This document shows, piece after piece, positions 22,811-35,256 of a stretch of DNA of 64,000 nt. A model generated the notes under the pieces. It did no database searches and was not told the origin of the DNA. It saw only the letters and a program-made list of their open reading frames with translations. This DNA comes from Lingula anatina (lineage: Eukaryota; Brachiopoda; Lingulata; Lingulida; Lingulidae): NCBI RefSeq assembly GCF_001039355.2, contig NW_019774458.1, positions 212,764 through 276,763 on the forward strand, given 5' to 3'. How positions within the stretch are numbered: position 1 is the stretch's first letter; each line of letters starts with the position of its first letter. The position numbers and the translations under genes are program-made.

Positions 22811-24730
22811 AAAAAACCACCATTTAGGAAAAAAAACCCTGGACTAACTTTGAATGCAGGAATGGGGTCGTTGACCATTGGTAAGTACGGGAAAATTGCC
22901 GTTTACTCCAGGAAAATCCAATTTTTGGCCAAAACAAAGAGTTATTATGACTTTAAAGGTATTTTGTACACATCCGAAAATGCCCCAAAGTCATATTTGT
23001 ATATCTTACAATATACTTGATATTTTCCCCAATTCAAATCTTTAAAATGATAACTAGAACCTTTAAATTAAAGTATCTGATACTAGTTTCCATCAAAAAA
23101 ACATGGTGGTGTAAAGGAATCAAGATTCGTTTAGAGCCAAGTTATTTTATTACAAATAGTACAATTAAAACATTCAATCCAAAGTGGGTTGAGCAGTGAT
23201 TCATGAGTAGGAAAAATGTTTTTATGCCAAGAAATATTAGATTTGTCAAGAAAATCTCATACCTTAATTCACAGTTGTAACAAAAAAACTCATTTAAAAA
23301 ATAGTCATTAAAAAATCTTTGATACTCGATCCATTACTTTATAATCACTATTCATATATTCAAGCCTTAAAATAAAACAAAGTGAAGCAGAATGAAATAC
23401 AAATGTATCTAAACAGAAAATCACATATTTCTGAAATTAATGTTTATCTGATGATAGTAGTTCACAATTTGAGACAAGATCAGATCATTCAGTATTCATT
23501 CATTATACAATCCTCTAAATGTGGCGCCAGTAAGAGAAATATCCAGGAACTACTTTAAAAGCACAAGTAATTTTTGACTAACCTACATTCGCATACATTC
23601 ACTGTTGACTACACAGATCATTCCAGAAAAGCATCTACTGGACCTGAATTATGGCACAGGAGAAATAGAAGTTGATTGAAAATCATGTCCATGAAACAGG
23701 ATGAAATGCACATTATTCATGCTCAAATTTTTATCGACAACAAAAACATTGTACAAACCTAGAAAAAAAAGAAAGAAAAAAAAAGTGGTCTTTTTGGGCA
23801 TGTGCTTGTCTGATCTTCAATGTTATTGTGTTTTCAAACAGTTCTGAAATCAGAAAAGTATTACATGTATTTCAAAGATAATCTTATTCTCTCCATCAGA
23901 AATCTCTGGGTCAAATTTCAAACTAGCAATTACTGAAATAATAATTTTTCACTAATACTTCAACAGATAAAAAATAGTCTTTTGAACAGTCTCTACTGCT
24001 TGTCTTGGGATTACTCTCTTTATTGCAACAAACAAGGATGAAACTGATCAGAGGAAACTAGGAGACAAGAATAAGAAGTGCATGAGAGATCATCTTGACT
24101 TATCAAGTGATCAGCATGAGCGACCATCAGCAAGCATGATTTATCAGGATGATTTGATTTGACGATGATGGCGCCCATTACTGTTACCATAATGATAAAG
24201 TGTTCCATCAGGATCAAGATGTGATTAAATAACCTAAAATGTGTTCAAAGGAAATAAACCATTTTTTTTTTTTTTTCATGTAGAGACAATCTTTTGAAAA
24301 TATCTCAACTTTAAGTGGCTAGTTCCTCTTCTCTGCTGTCATTTTTCTGTTCTTCATTCACGTTTCAAGACTTGGCGCCCCAAGAATGATAGTCACGGTT
24401 TGAAAAAAAATGATGCTGCACATCTCTAATGTATTTGTCATTAAGTGAACTTGTCATTTACTGAGACATCAAAGTAACTCTCATTTTTACAGTGATCTGA
24501 CAAAAAAAAAAAAAGACAACAGTCACAATGCAGCTTGCATGTCACTTTAGGTTAATTACTTCTGTCTCAATGCCAGATCACGTAATCTGGGGAAACAGTA
24601 TAATCATCCACTGCTTATTTCAAAATAATCAAAGATGTATTTGTCAGAACACTGCAAATTAAACTTTAAATTTTATAATTAAAGAGCAAAATTAACAAGA
24701 ACAAAAACTAACAAAAAATAATGTCTGAAT

Positions 24731-24733
<3 letters not shown>

Positions 24734-24806
<73 letters not shown>
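24734..24806. repeat. (AT)n microsatellite, about 73 bases
   Basis: Uninterrupted AT dinucleotides. Confidence 0.97.
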
Positions 24807-24808
<2 letters not shown>

Positions 24809-25498
24809 AATTAATATTCCACACTTCCTGCAGTAAATGACTCATTTAAACACTGCTTAATTCAAAAAGACCTTAAAGTGTTGATCTACTAAGTCCTTTA
24901 AACTATGGAGCAGTCCAGTGACATTTACTGTACAATTGTTGGAAAAGGTTACCAAAACTCAATGAGCTCCCCAAGTAGAGTGCTGCACAGGTCACAGTGA
25001 TAGCCAGTCATTAAAACAACAGTACTGGCTTTAAGGCAGTTTGATACGATATGCAGCAAAAATCACCAAAATCCTCTAAAAGGCAAAAGAATATATAGCA
25101 ATATGACATGCAGCAAAAATCACCAAACTCCTCCAAAAACAAATCCTTATACTGTTCTTTGTTGGAGCATACACTCTACCAGCATGGATATAAACCTTTT
25201 TGATCCCTCATATCCATAGGGGATGATCAGTATTGCACCGCTTGATAAAATAAGACACAATTCAACAAATATATTTTCAAGGGCAATAAGACACTGTATT
25301 TTTAACTGTTGAAATTCTACTTAAATTGTAATATCCCACAATTGAGCACTGTAAATTTTAAAGTCGGCTACTCTTCATGAATTTTGCAAACCTTGTACAA
25401 AAACACTTGTTAATGGGTTTGGGGTTTGAGAAATTTTTGATATATTTTAAGGTAACTTAGAGGTAATTGCAGCACAATCATGATTCCAATCATCCAAT

Positions 25499-25501
<3 letters not shown>

Positions 25502-25552
<51 letters not shown>
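25502..25552. repeat. (GA)n microsatellite, about 51 bases
   Basis: Uninterrupted GA dinucleotides, read as an Arg-Glu run in one frame; not a gene. Confidence 0.97.
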
Positions 25553-25556
<4 letters not shown>

Positions 25557-28500
25557 GTCAATCAGTATACAAGTAATTTTTATTTATTACATGACTACTT
25601 AATCATTTTATGCAGAGAGCAGTGCTCCCAATTCAAATCATTTTGCACTAAGATCACACAATATACATCAGATGAGGAGAGGTGGGTACCAGGAATGTTT
25701 GCATATGATTCACTATAAATGCACAAACAGTTCATTGATGGGTAAACTGATTTTTTTCTATGCCATTTCACTGCTCAAAATACAACCATTCACTTGGTTG
25801 TAATTTGTGACATATTAGAGAGCTTGAAGTATTTTCCTTTTCTTCAAACAACCTAAGTGATTCAGCTACTGCAATTGTCCAGGAGTTTGAAGTTTTATTA
25901 TACAATTTTGGAGTAGTCTACAGCTGAATGTACATGCAGATGACATGAAAGTACCAGAAGGCACATCTCTGCCAATCCTATTTCTATTACCATTTCCATA
26001 TTGTACAAACAAAGCCCTTTGATTCCCAATAATATTTTATAAATATAGAATTTCTTTGATGGTAAAAAACAAAACGGAACCAGCATTTTGTAATTCACAT
26101 ATATCTACCTTCATATTCTTTCCTGGAATACCTCTTCCAAAATACCAAAATATTTGCATTCTTTTTTCAAAATTTGTTGCATGACAAATGTTATTAAGAA
26201 CTTTGACTATGGGACACAAGGGATTTGCTATGCTGTAGTAATTTCTAGAATATACTATTAGCATTTAAACATGCCAGCTGCTCATTGATGTTAAGGATGC
26301 ATTGTGTAAGACATTAAAGAGTTATTTAAGGGAGAATGTGTTAAAATTAGAAGTTTTTTTTACAGTGGTCCTGTATAAAGAGTTAACTTTTGCTGACATT
26401 CTATAAAGTTACAGCACCACCCTACAGTTTAACAGCACCATGGAACACTAAAATAACAGGTGCCATTCAATTTACTATCCCTCTCCTCCATTAATACTGC
26501 TACCCAAGGAGAGCACTGAAGAACATTTCGAAAAATAATGAAGATAATGAAAATATAGCACCTGCAGCCAATACAGCTGGTTTGTCTTTATGTGCCACAA
26601 GACTATGTTTATAAGAGGAAGAAACAAATATGGATTTGAATTAAAATCAGCAAAATGTTTTTAAAGAGAAAAGTACAGATACCACCAGTAAAATGCCATA
26701 AGCTAATTGAGATGTTCGCATGCTGCAACTAGGCAATATTCCCCAAAAACCTGGGTGTATTTTCAGTCAGCACAGGCAGTAAAAGCATTATTGCTAATGA
26801 AAAAATTACCTGTATTATTCCTAAAACTCCATGTTTCTCCTAAAACTTCCATGTTACTCACAAAATCAGGCTTCTGAAAAAATATCCTGCCTGTGGTGCA
26901 AAATGCTACTGTCATTAGCTCACACGGTCTTCATGACAGATGCCTTGATAGCTGGCAACCTACCATAATACACATTTGAAGTAATTTTCCCAGTGACTTT
27001 TTTCCCTCCTATTGTCTCTACCAGAATATTTGCCAAAATACCTGCATAATTTTGAAATGGTTCTTGTATGGATTACCTCTACTTGAACTGACTGATAACA
27101 GAACAGTTGAAATCAATGTTTCAATCATACCATCCGTTGGTTGATTTTACATACAAATGTGACAACTTCAGCCAGCATGTTTGCCGTCTCCTCACTCTAT
27201 GCTTCTCTCTCCTCTCAGAAAAAGGTTGAAGAGCAGCACATTAACAGCGCATTGTGATTTTCAGCTTGATGGGGGATTTATTGTTGAAACAGAACTCACG
27301 AGGTCTCTCAGCCAAGGGAGCTGAAATGGACTACATTATTTTACACAATATCAAACTAAGCAATTGATACTTCTCCCTATAAGTCATACAGGGGTAAAAT
27401 ACAGTCAAGAGCCATAGATAATAACTAGATTAAGCATGATCTGTTTGATGAGAAAAAACTAACAATCAGTTGTAGATATGCAGCTTAAAAGGAAAGTAAA
27501 AACATATTTGTATGAAAATATTTTGAAAGGATTTGCTACACATTGCATAATTCATTTGTAAAGTGTTCCACTTAAATGGGATGAACTGTCACCTTGAGTT
27601 GCCTAGGAGGAAGTAAAACAGAAGAAAAAAAGGACTATATTGAAAATAAAATTTGAAAAATCAATGAACAAGAATATCTAATCTTGGTATGATGTTATAG
27701 TTTTCTATTATCAGCACTATTCAGTTTTATAGTTTGTATCTCAAACAACATCAGTTACCTATAAATACATTGCATGTATATAAAAATGGCAAATACTTGT
27801 CATCCAAGTAGAAAATTATGTTTGCCAAATGTATTTTTGCAGTTCAAGTTATCTTTACAACAGCAACGACAATCTAATACCTTATATTTCATACATCACT
27901 GGTCTCTTGCACAGAGACTGCTTCCAGTCTGGGTGCCAATCGTGGTATTTTGAGTATACTGGGCATTGTCTTTTTTTTTTGCATTGAAGTATTTTTCTCA
28001 GTGGTTTCCACACCCTTATAATACATATCTGGCAAGTAACAATTAAGTAACATTTAAGCATGCATTCTTTTTCTCATCAAATTTCTACTTATCATTTCAT
28101 TTTTTATTTATTTATTTATTTTTTTTTGCTTTAAAGATGCAGAGTTTTAAATCAAATACTTAATTAATCATCCTGGGGTATATTACATTATATTTGGTGA
28201 AACTTAATTTCAGCATTACTTTACTTTGATAAGTTCATTAAGTAGTGGTCTATATAATTAATTGTGTGTTTAAAATCTTACACTTTGTCTCTTTACGTAA
28301 GACTAAGATTTATTTTTCATAAATACTTAACCTTGATTGCAGTGTAATTTATCAGCAACATGGCTGATATATTATGATCTAAATTTGGTCATAAGTTATA
28401 GTTTAGTTTATTTGTGTAACTACTATGAACCAAATCTAAACAAATGGCATAAAAACCCTGCTTATGTGATATTCAGATGCCAACAAAAATTCACAAAAAG

Positions 28501-29092
28501 AAAAGGTCAACATGCTGAGTCCATCAGAGTCAGAAACATGGAAAAATAAAAAAAACTGATTGCAAGCATGCTTATTTTGTTATTATACTGGGTAAGTGAA
28601 AATCTTGGGCCAAACTCCTAGTTAAAAGATCACCATATAATTTTGTATCCAGACATGAATTTATATATTTGAAAGCGTAATCCCAAGTCACAAGATGAAC
28701 TACACTATAGTTGATCAACCCATCTCAGATGTTCTCTGTCAGGAAGGGTGACAACTCAAATCCGTTACTATGATTTGTCTCATCCACTTGCTACAAATAT
28801 GTGACAGCTGTGAAGATAATCACATAATAATGTAAAAGAATCAATGGCGGAATATTCTGTTTCGTCGCTGGTTACTCCCATGTGCCTATCCAACAAGCAC
28901 CAGCAATGGGATGGCTTGACCAATAATCAATGGCGCTTCAGACATGTCCTCAAAAACAGACCCTTTCCGTTGTCAGTTTTTATCACTACGCACATGCTGC
29001 CATCTAAGTGCACCAATTATTGAAGTGTCCATAAAACTTCACTTCATTTTTTTAACATTTTATCAAAACCAGTTAGTAAAAGTTAGTGAATG

Positions 29093-29125
29093 CCCCCCCC
29101 CCCCCCAAAAAAAAAAAAAAAAAGT
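29093..29125. repeat. Poly-C followed by poly-A
   Basis: A C run of about 14 directly followed by an A run of about 18; on the minus strand this is T-run then G-run, like those at 4.73 and 29.81 kb. Confidence 0.9.
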
Positions 29126-29812
29126 TTTGGCATCTTGAAAAGTCATTACCTATTATGCACTTCTCAAAATGAAAACTGCACTATAAAGTGTGTAGCTTTA
29201 TTGGGTACTCTCATACTGAACAACCTCTTCATATTCTGAAGACTCTTCAAGTGATGCCTAGCATTTCCATATGCATTAAAATCTAATCTAATACAAGACT
29301 TCAACAACTGAGGGCACTTTGAATTACCCATTTCAGTGGAAAGTGTAGTGACTTTTGTTTCTGTCGTATAACCCTCTATGTACTGTTTTTTGTCATCAAA
29401 CATAACTACAGTTATTGAAATGCTTTGCCTAAATTCAATTTAAATGAAATGCACGATTAGGTGAAATCCTGATGTTAACAACCCACAGAAATGTTATCTT
29501 GTCCATAGATACTAACACCAGTTCAGCCTGCATATTCAACAGAAGTGGCAGGCTATGCAGTGCAATCAAGGCAATGGCATGGCTGCGTCCAGCACCATTT
29601 TAACATAACCTGGTTTAAAACTAACTCCAGGAAGTAGCTCTTTAGATTGTTCCTGACCATCAGGGTCAGGCAAAGGAGCCTATGGTAATTACCTAAATTG
29701 TTCAAATTTCTCACACTAATAATATTTTAGTTTTCCTAGATTTATCATTTTCAGACACCCACTACACTGAACTTTCTGGCAAAAAGACAGTTTTAAGCAT
29801 TTCTAACAAAAC

Positions 29813-29843
29813 TTTTTTTTTTTGGGGGGGGGGGAATGGGGGA
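29813..29843. repeat. Poly-T followed by G-rich run
   Basis: A run of T followed by a run of G, then AATGGGGGAG; a possible quadruplex. Confidence 0.85.
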
Positions 29844-30732
29844 GTTGCTTATTTATAAAAAAAAGTTGTTTGAATATATATAGTACTTACCGTATATTAT
29901 CTTTCAATTAACCAGCCCACTCATTCACAGCACACAAGGTTTAATTCAAGGTTCACACTATCTGAGCTTAAGAGTGCAATAAAACTATCTACTTCTGGCA
30001 GTCAGTCTTAGAATGTTTTTGGTTCATTGCTGAACGAGGCCCTGAGTGAAACACTTGCTTAAAGTTGATTCATCTCTAGTTGGATAAAGTCTGACAATCC
30101 GCCCATGGCTGCTCTATTACAGAGTCACACAAAAAATGCAGTATATTCAAAGTTCACATTTGTCTATAGATTGAGATATATAATTAATGATCAAATAAAC
30201 AACATAAACATGAATAAACTCAAAATATATTATGATCCCATTTTATAAAATTCATTCCATATCTCACAGAATGACATTTTTATAATCCTTTGCACTTGAA
30301 TGATACAATAAAATTCAACAGACCTTGTATAATGAAGTTTTGTCTCTAGCTGTAGATAAATAAATGTACCTTAACTAAATATGACACATGACGCTGCTAA
30401 AACAGTTCATTTATCAGCTTGTCCAAAACAGTCCAAGCAGTACTACTTGAAAAAAAGGAATTCCCAAGCAACACAGCTGCTCCTTAGGGATTTCAAATCA
30501 CACTAACTGACAAAAATAATTAATTAGACATTAGCACAAATGAGTTTTTTTCATTGATCAAGACATTTTTATTGATCAGTTCTTGTTGATAATCCCATGA
30601 TTTGTATTTTTCAACATAATCATGTATTTTCAAAAGATTTTTCTTTCATTTTTTAAGTAAAACCTCTGCTCAAAATATTAAAGATGATAAATGTTTTTTG
30701 TGACCCAAGAGATAAGACAATCAAGTTCAAGG

Positions 30733-30987
30733 CCAATGGCAGATTTAGAGGGGGGGCCTGGGGGTAAAAAAAAATCACACTAATATATCCCTCTAGGAAT
30801 TAGAATTCTGACTAGCTGATTTATAGAACTAAACCATACCAAATGGCACCGTTCGCCCTCTAATATACCAAAAATTTTCGGGTCCCTACAGCAGGCCCCA
30901 AACCCACACCAACTGGGGGTGGGGGGGGGGGGGGGTCGGCTTGACATCCACAGACCCCCCTTCAAATAATCCTGGATCCACCCCTGA
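30733..30987. mobile_element. hAT-like MITE (non-autonomous DNA transposon remnant)
   Basis: The left end reads CAATGGCAGATTTAGAGGGG and the right end, on the complement, CAGGGGTGGATCCAGGATTA followed by TTTGAAGGGGGG. The CAGGGGYGGATCCAG type of end is common in invertebrate hAT MITEs, from memory. The interior has a G run at 30,914-30,935. No 8-base target duplication was evident, so limits are approximate and the class is tentative. Confidence 0.55.
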
Positions 30988-33900
30988 AGAGCATTTAATT
31001 TTTAATTTACACTAAAACAATTTTGATAAAATCATGAATGGGGGTCGTGATTTTATTCAATATTAACGATATGAGAGGAACCATCTCTCAATGCATTACT
31101 CTGAACAAAAAACAGAGATGACTGCACCTGAAATTCTCTTGGGCAGCCATCCTGTTAAATCGACAGCTTAGGCTATAACTACAAATTTGGTGGCATCATT
31201 ATGAACAAATGGTATAAACCAACCCAAAAGTATGTGGAAGGATGTGTATGCCAAATATTTCTGTATGTTTTATTGAATTCTGCCCTCATGTTTCTAGTGT
31301 GGGTCTCTTATGCCCCTATTCCACACCCACTCAGAATTCCTCAAACTGCCAGGAATTGTGAAATTTTGCACATTTCTGGTAAAAATCTTGAGGATTCAGT
31401 TACAAAGTTGTTAAGATAGACTTAAGAATATTTGTGGGATTCTGACTGAACAGCACCAATGTTGTCAAGAAACAGTTATGATTTGCAAGAATGACATCTG
31501 AATACTTAACGAATATCAGGTTTCAGTTGAGAGAAAGTCAAGTATCTGCCGAATGCACCTGTTATTCTGGCAGGATTATAAATGTAATCTTGAGTCTTCT
31601 TGAAATTTTGTAGAATGTTCCCAAAAGACAGGCATAAAAAGCCCCTCACCCTTGCTTTACAGAATCGTAGACAAACTGTGTTCGGATGAATGCTCCATGG
31701 TTCCCAGATTAAAGGAAGAATACATAAGAATGGCTAAAATTATACTAGGAAACAGTTGGAATATCTAATAATGTACCATGGATTTGTAAAGAATTAACCA
31801 AGATTTTTTGCATTCTGGAGTTCAGAACCAAAATTTTGTACAGTTCAAAACCTTTGTCCAGATTTCATGATCTCACATAACTGCACTAACTTACTGAGAA
31901 TAAATAAAAAACAAGTAAGAGCTTTAAAATATTATCACAATTAAAATAAGAACCTTCAGATTTATCAATTCCTGGCAGTTTGTGGATTTGTAGTCGGTGT
32001 GGAATATAGGGGTACGTATAAGACTCTCAGACTTACACTTTTAGACTCAATCTTTGAACGGGCCCAATCCTTATTATTGTCTTACAGGAAAAGTTCACCT
32101 GGAGAAATCCCCTCTAAAATTTTCTGTAAGAACTGCATCATACTGAGACCACCACTGCCAGGATCATATCACAGTGTGTGGGCCAAATTCTCAAAACATC
32201 AGTAGTACTCTCCTGGAGTCCTGAATTTACCATGAGATCAAAGTATTGGATCTCCAAATCAAAATTATAAAAGGTCTAAGAAAATCCAAAGAACAAGAAA
32301 AATTTTGATGTGCACATGCATGTATTGATGCAGGCCCGTAGCTAGCAATTACAAAGAAAGCTATTTTTCTGAAGAAAAAAATGGATCACTTCACCCCCTT
32401 AGTTGACCCAACTTGAGAAATAGCACATCTAGGACCTAGTTCAAATTTTGATTTAGAGCAGACCCATTTTTGGCTGAAAGGGCAGTCCACCCTCCTCCGT
32501 CCATGGGCCTGAAATGAACTACCCAAACAGCAAAACCTAGAGTATGGGTGAAAATTGTAAAAACTAAAAGTCCTGAGTAGGTAGCTTTCAATTTCTCATT
32601 GAATTTAAATCCATATGAAAAAACTATCAAAATGAAGACCAAAAGTCCTTAAGTCAGGCATAATCCTGAAAACTTTCATACTAGAGTAAAGTGTGATATA
32701 TCTGCAGAAGTTTTATCTTCACAGTAACCTTAACAAATTCATCAGTTTGATGGAAGAGAGACATGGATAATGACTGCTGTTTCATGGTTTTTTCTACCTT
32801 AAAAAAAATCTTTGCGTTGCTTTGATGTCTCCATTATTCCATATAAATTAATTTTATGTGGAAAATGTATCACATACTAACATTATCTGGTGCTAAAACA
32901 TTTTACTTGACATTGTCTTTGATGTGTAAGGAAAATTTAAGCATCACTTTGGTGTAAGTAATCTGAGCAGTGAGGTATCTGATTAACAATATGTCTGTTG
33001 GCCAATTAGTTAGAATGGCAAGTTTAATCTGTGGCCGGGCAGGGATCTACGTTTTAAGTGACAACTTAACTCTGGGGTGAGGACATAAGATAGCATTATA
33101 CAAAACAAAATACATGAATTAAACACTTTTTCTTATGATTCAAGGATTCTATAGATAATATGTTCATTCAATGACTATTTTGCTGGTTGAATAAATAAAA
33201 GTGTGGCTAAATACATGCAATGCAGTTCATTTTAATATGATGGCATGTTACCAATGGTGAACTGAATAAATCAAAGGAAAAAATCTAGTTAAATGTGGCA
33301 AAATTTTTGCGTATTTGGGACTTTCAGTTAGTCAGTCTGAGAGAGGTAAACCTAGTTAACATACTTTGATATAAACGTGGCCTCAGTACTTTTAGCCACA
33401 AGGATAAAACTGGCTACTGTACATTGATTACAGATCAAATTCCTCCATATCCAATGCTAGATGATACTGAGCAAATACGATTATAAATGAAATAATTTGC
33501 ACCTAACCAGGTTCAGTTTATATTAGCAAAGCCTAATTGCTGCTCTTTTCCTGATCTGGCAACATAGCCACCTGATGATGCTGAAACTTTGCTATTTCTG
33601 CCCTGAGTCCATTGGGTTTTGTATATGTCTAAATGGTTCCATACTCATCATAACCCATTGATATCTTCTAGACATCATATCTCTAAAGGGAATAACAGTA
33701 ACATTATTTTTAGACACCCTTCATGCCAGAACTCATAGAAAGTGAACTTTTCAAAATTTTTCATAACTTTAATCTGACTGGATGCATTTTTATCTTCAAC
33801 AATGGTTTCAAATCCATATGTTCGTGGAAACACAGGTAATATTTCAATGTTCATGGAAATACAGGTGACATAATTACCTGTAATTACATGTAATAACATA

Positions 33901-34907
33901 CCACCATGGTGTCTTCTCATTGAAACACTAGGTTAGGGTAATGACTCTATCTTTTCAATGGGAAAAATTGTGAATTTCACAGATACTGTACATTTTTAAG
34001 TCATAAATTCTTCTGTTGAGTGCTTTGCAACAAAACTGAAAAGCTGACTATTTTATAGTTCTATCATATATAGAAAATTTCACAAATGCTGCACCAAAAT
34101 ATATTTTATGATTCTAAAATTATGTATCTGAAAAATGGGTAGTTTTTCCACATGAAAAAGATCAAGTCATCACTGTACATGTATAACTAATAAACCATAT
34201 ACAACATTTGTATATCATGTTGATCATTGTAAAGAAAAAAAGGAATTTCCTTTTAATGCAGGTACCCATTTTTTAGTGAACAATATATACCTTTAGAACA
34301 TCTGCCACTTCTGCCACTTCTAGCGGATGTTGAATGTGTGAAAAAATCAAGACTACATGCATGACAGTCAAAGTCTTTCCAAATTATGGATTACACTGGA
34401 AAGAGTCCATAATAACACAGGAGCCTCAATGAAACCTTCCTATGCCACATTTTATGTCATCAAATTCTGTCATATTTCATGGCAAATTTTTTTCCAGTAT
34501 GTGTATATAATTCTAAAAATGCAAGTGCAGAAACAACGGGAAATCAAGATTACTGATGTATCTTTTATATCCAGTTTAAAGAGGATACCAATTCCATCCC
34601 TTTTTGACTGAATTTGAGCATGAATTTATTTCCATCTTTAAAAAATAGTAAAAGGTGATAAATATTCTGAATCATCCACAGACCAGATTGACTTTCAATG
34701 CAGTTATTATATTTTGATAAGAGGACAAAGTAAATATCACCTCTTCAGAGAGCACCTTCACATCAATTACCTTATGGTTTTGATAAATGATAAGTAAACC
34801 ATACAATGCCCTTATGGCATCTGTTATGATGGGGCAATCCTGCATTAATATGTCAATTAAATTAAAAGCAAAGCTACATATAAGAGGAAGAAATACATAT
34901 TCAGAAA

Positions 34908-34908
<1 letters not shown>

Positions 34909-34960
<52 letters not shown>
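34909..34960. repeat. (TA)n microsatellite
   Basis: About 50 bases of uninterrupted TA. Confidence 0.97.
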
Positions 34961-34962
<2 letters not shown>

Positions 34963-35164
34963 GAAGATGCAAGCATATCAACAAAAATATACACAAATTC
35001 AAATTCAAAATATTTTATAAAATTGTATATTGACAAAGTAAAACAAAAGATTTTAATTTAACAAAGTTAAAAACTTCCAAACACAACCTGAATTACTACC
35101 TTATTAAATTGTACTTCTACTACATGTATTTCTGTACATAAACATATTATAAATCCCTTTTTAC

Positions 35165-35256
35165 CTTTTCACTGCAGCTTCTGTGATGTGTTCCCTTACT
35201 TTCTCCAGCCTCTGGGTATATCCCATAGGAGTTTCAGCTTGACGTCGTGACGGTGC
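35165..35256 (-). CDS. Candidate internal exon, unidentified minus-strand gene
   Basis: A 92-base segment bounded by acceptor TTATTTTCAAG and donor AAAAG|GTAAAA, open in only one frame (phase 0 to 2), encoding APSRRQAETPMGYTQRLEKV then REHITEAAVKR. The amphipathic, charged composition and local GC content look coding. The family is not recognised and no neighbouring exon could be joined with confidence. Confidence 0.35.

Larger units (their letters stand above)
22811..30732. other. No gene recognised
   Basis: AT-rich DNA with microsatellites and homopolymers. Short open frames have no convincing composition. An imperfect repeat of about 57 bases occurs at about 25,045-25,135 (both copies hold GCAGCAAAAATCACCAAA). 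A 59-codon frame from ATGGCGG at 28,844 (CCAAT boxes nearby, locally GC-richer) could mark a first exon but lacks a good donor. Confidence 0.5.

Noticed and set aside
25467-25718. 83-codon frame with an Arg-Glu run
   Set aside because: It is the (GA)n microsatellite read in frame, with no other protein-like content.
28844-29023. 59-codon frame from ATGGCGG as a first exon
   Set aside because: Good start context and local GC, but no acceptable donor and no recognisable sequence; kept only as a note.
34787-35020. 77-codon frame with an Ile-Tyr run
   Set aside because: Translation of a (TA)n microsatellite; the same applies to the frame at 62,560-62,748.
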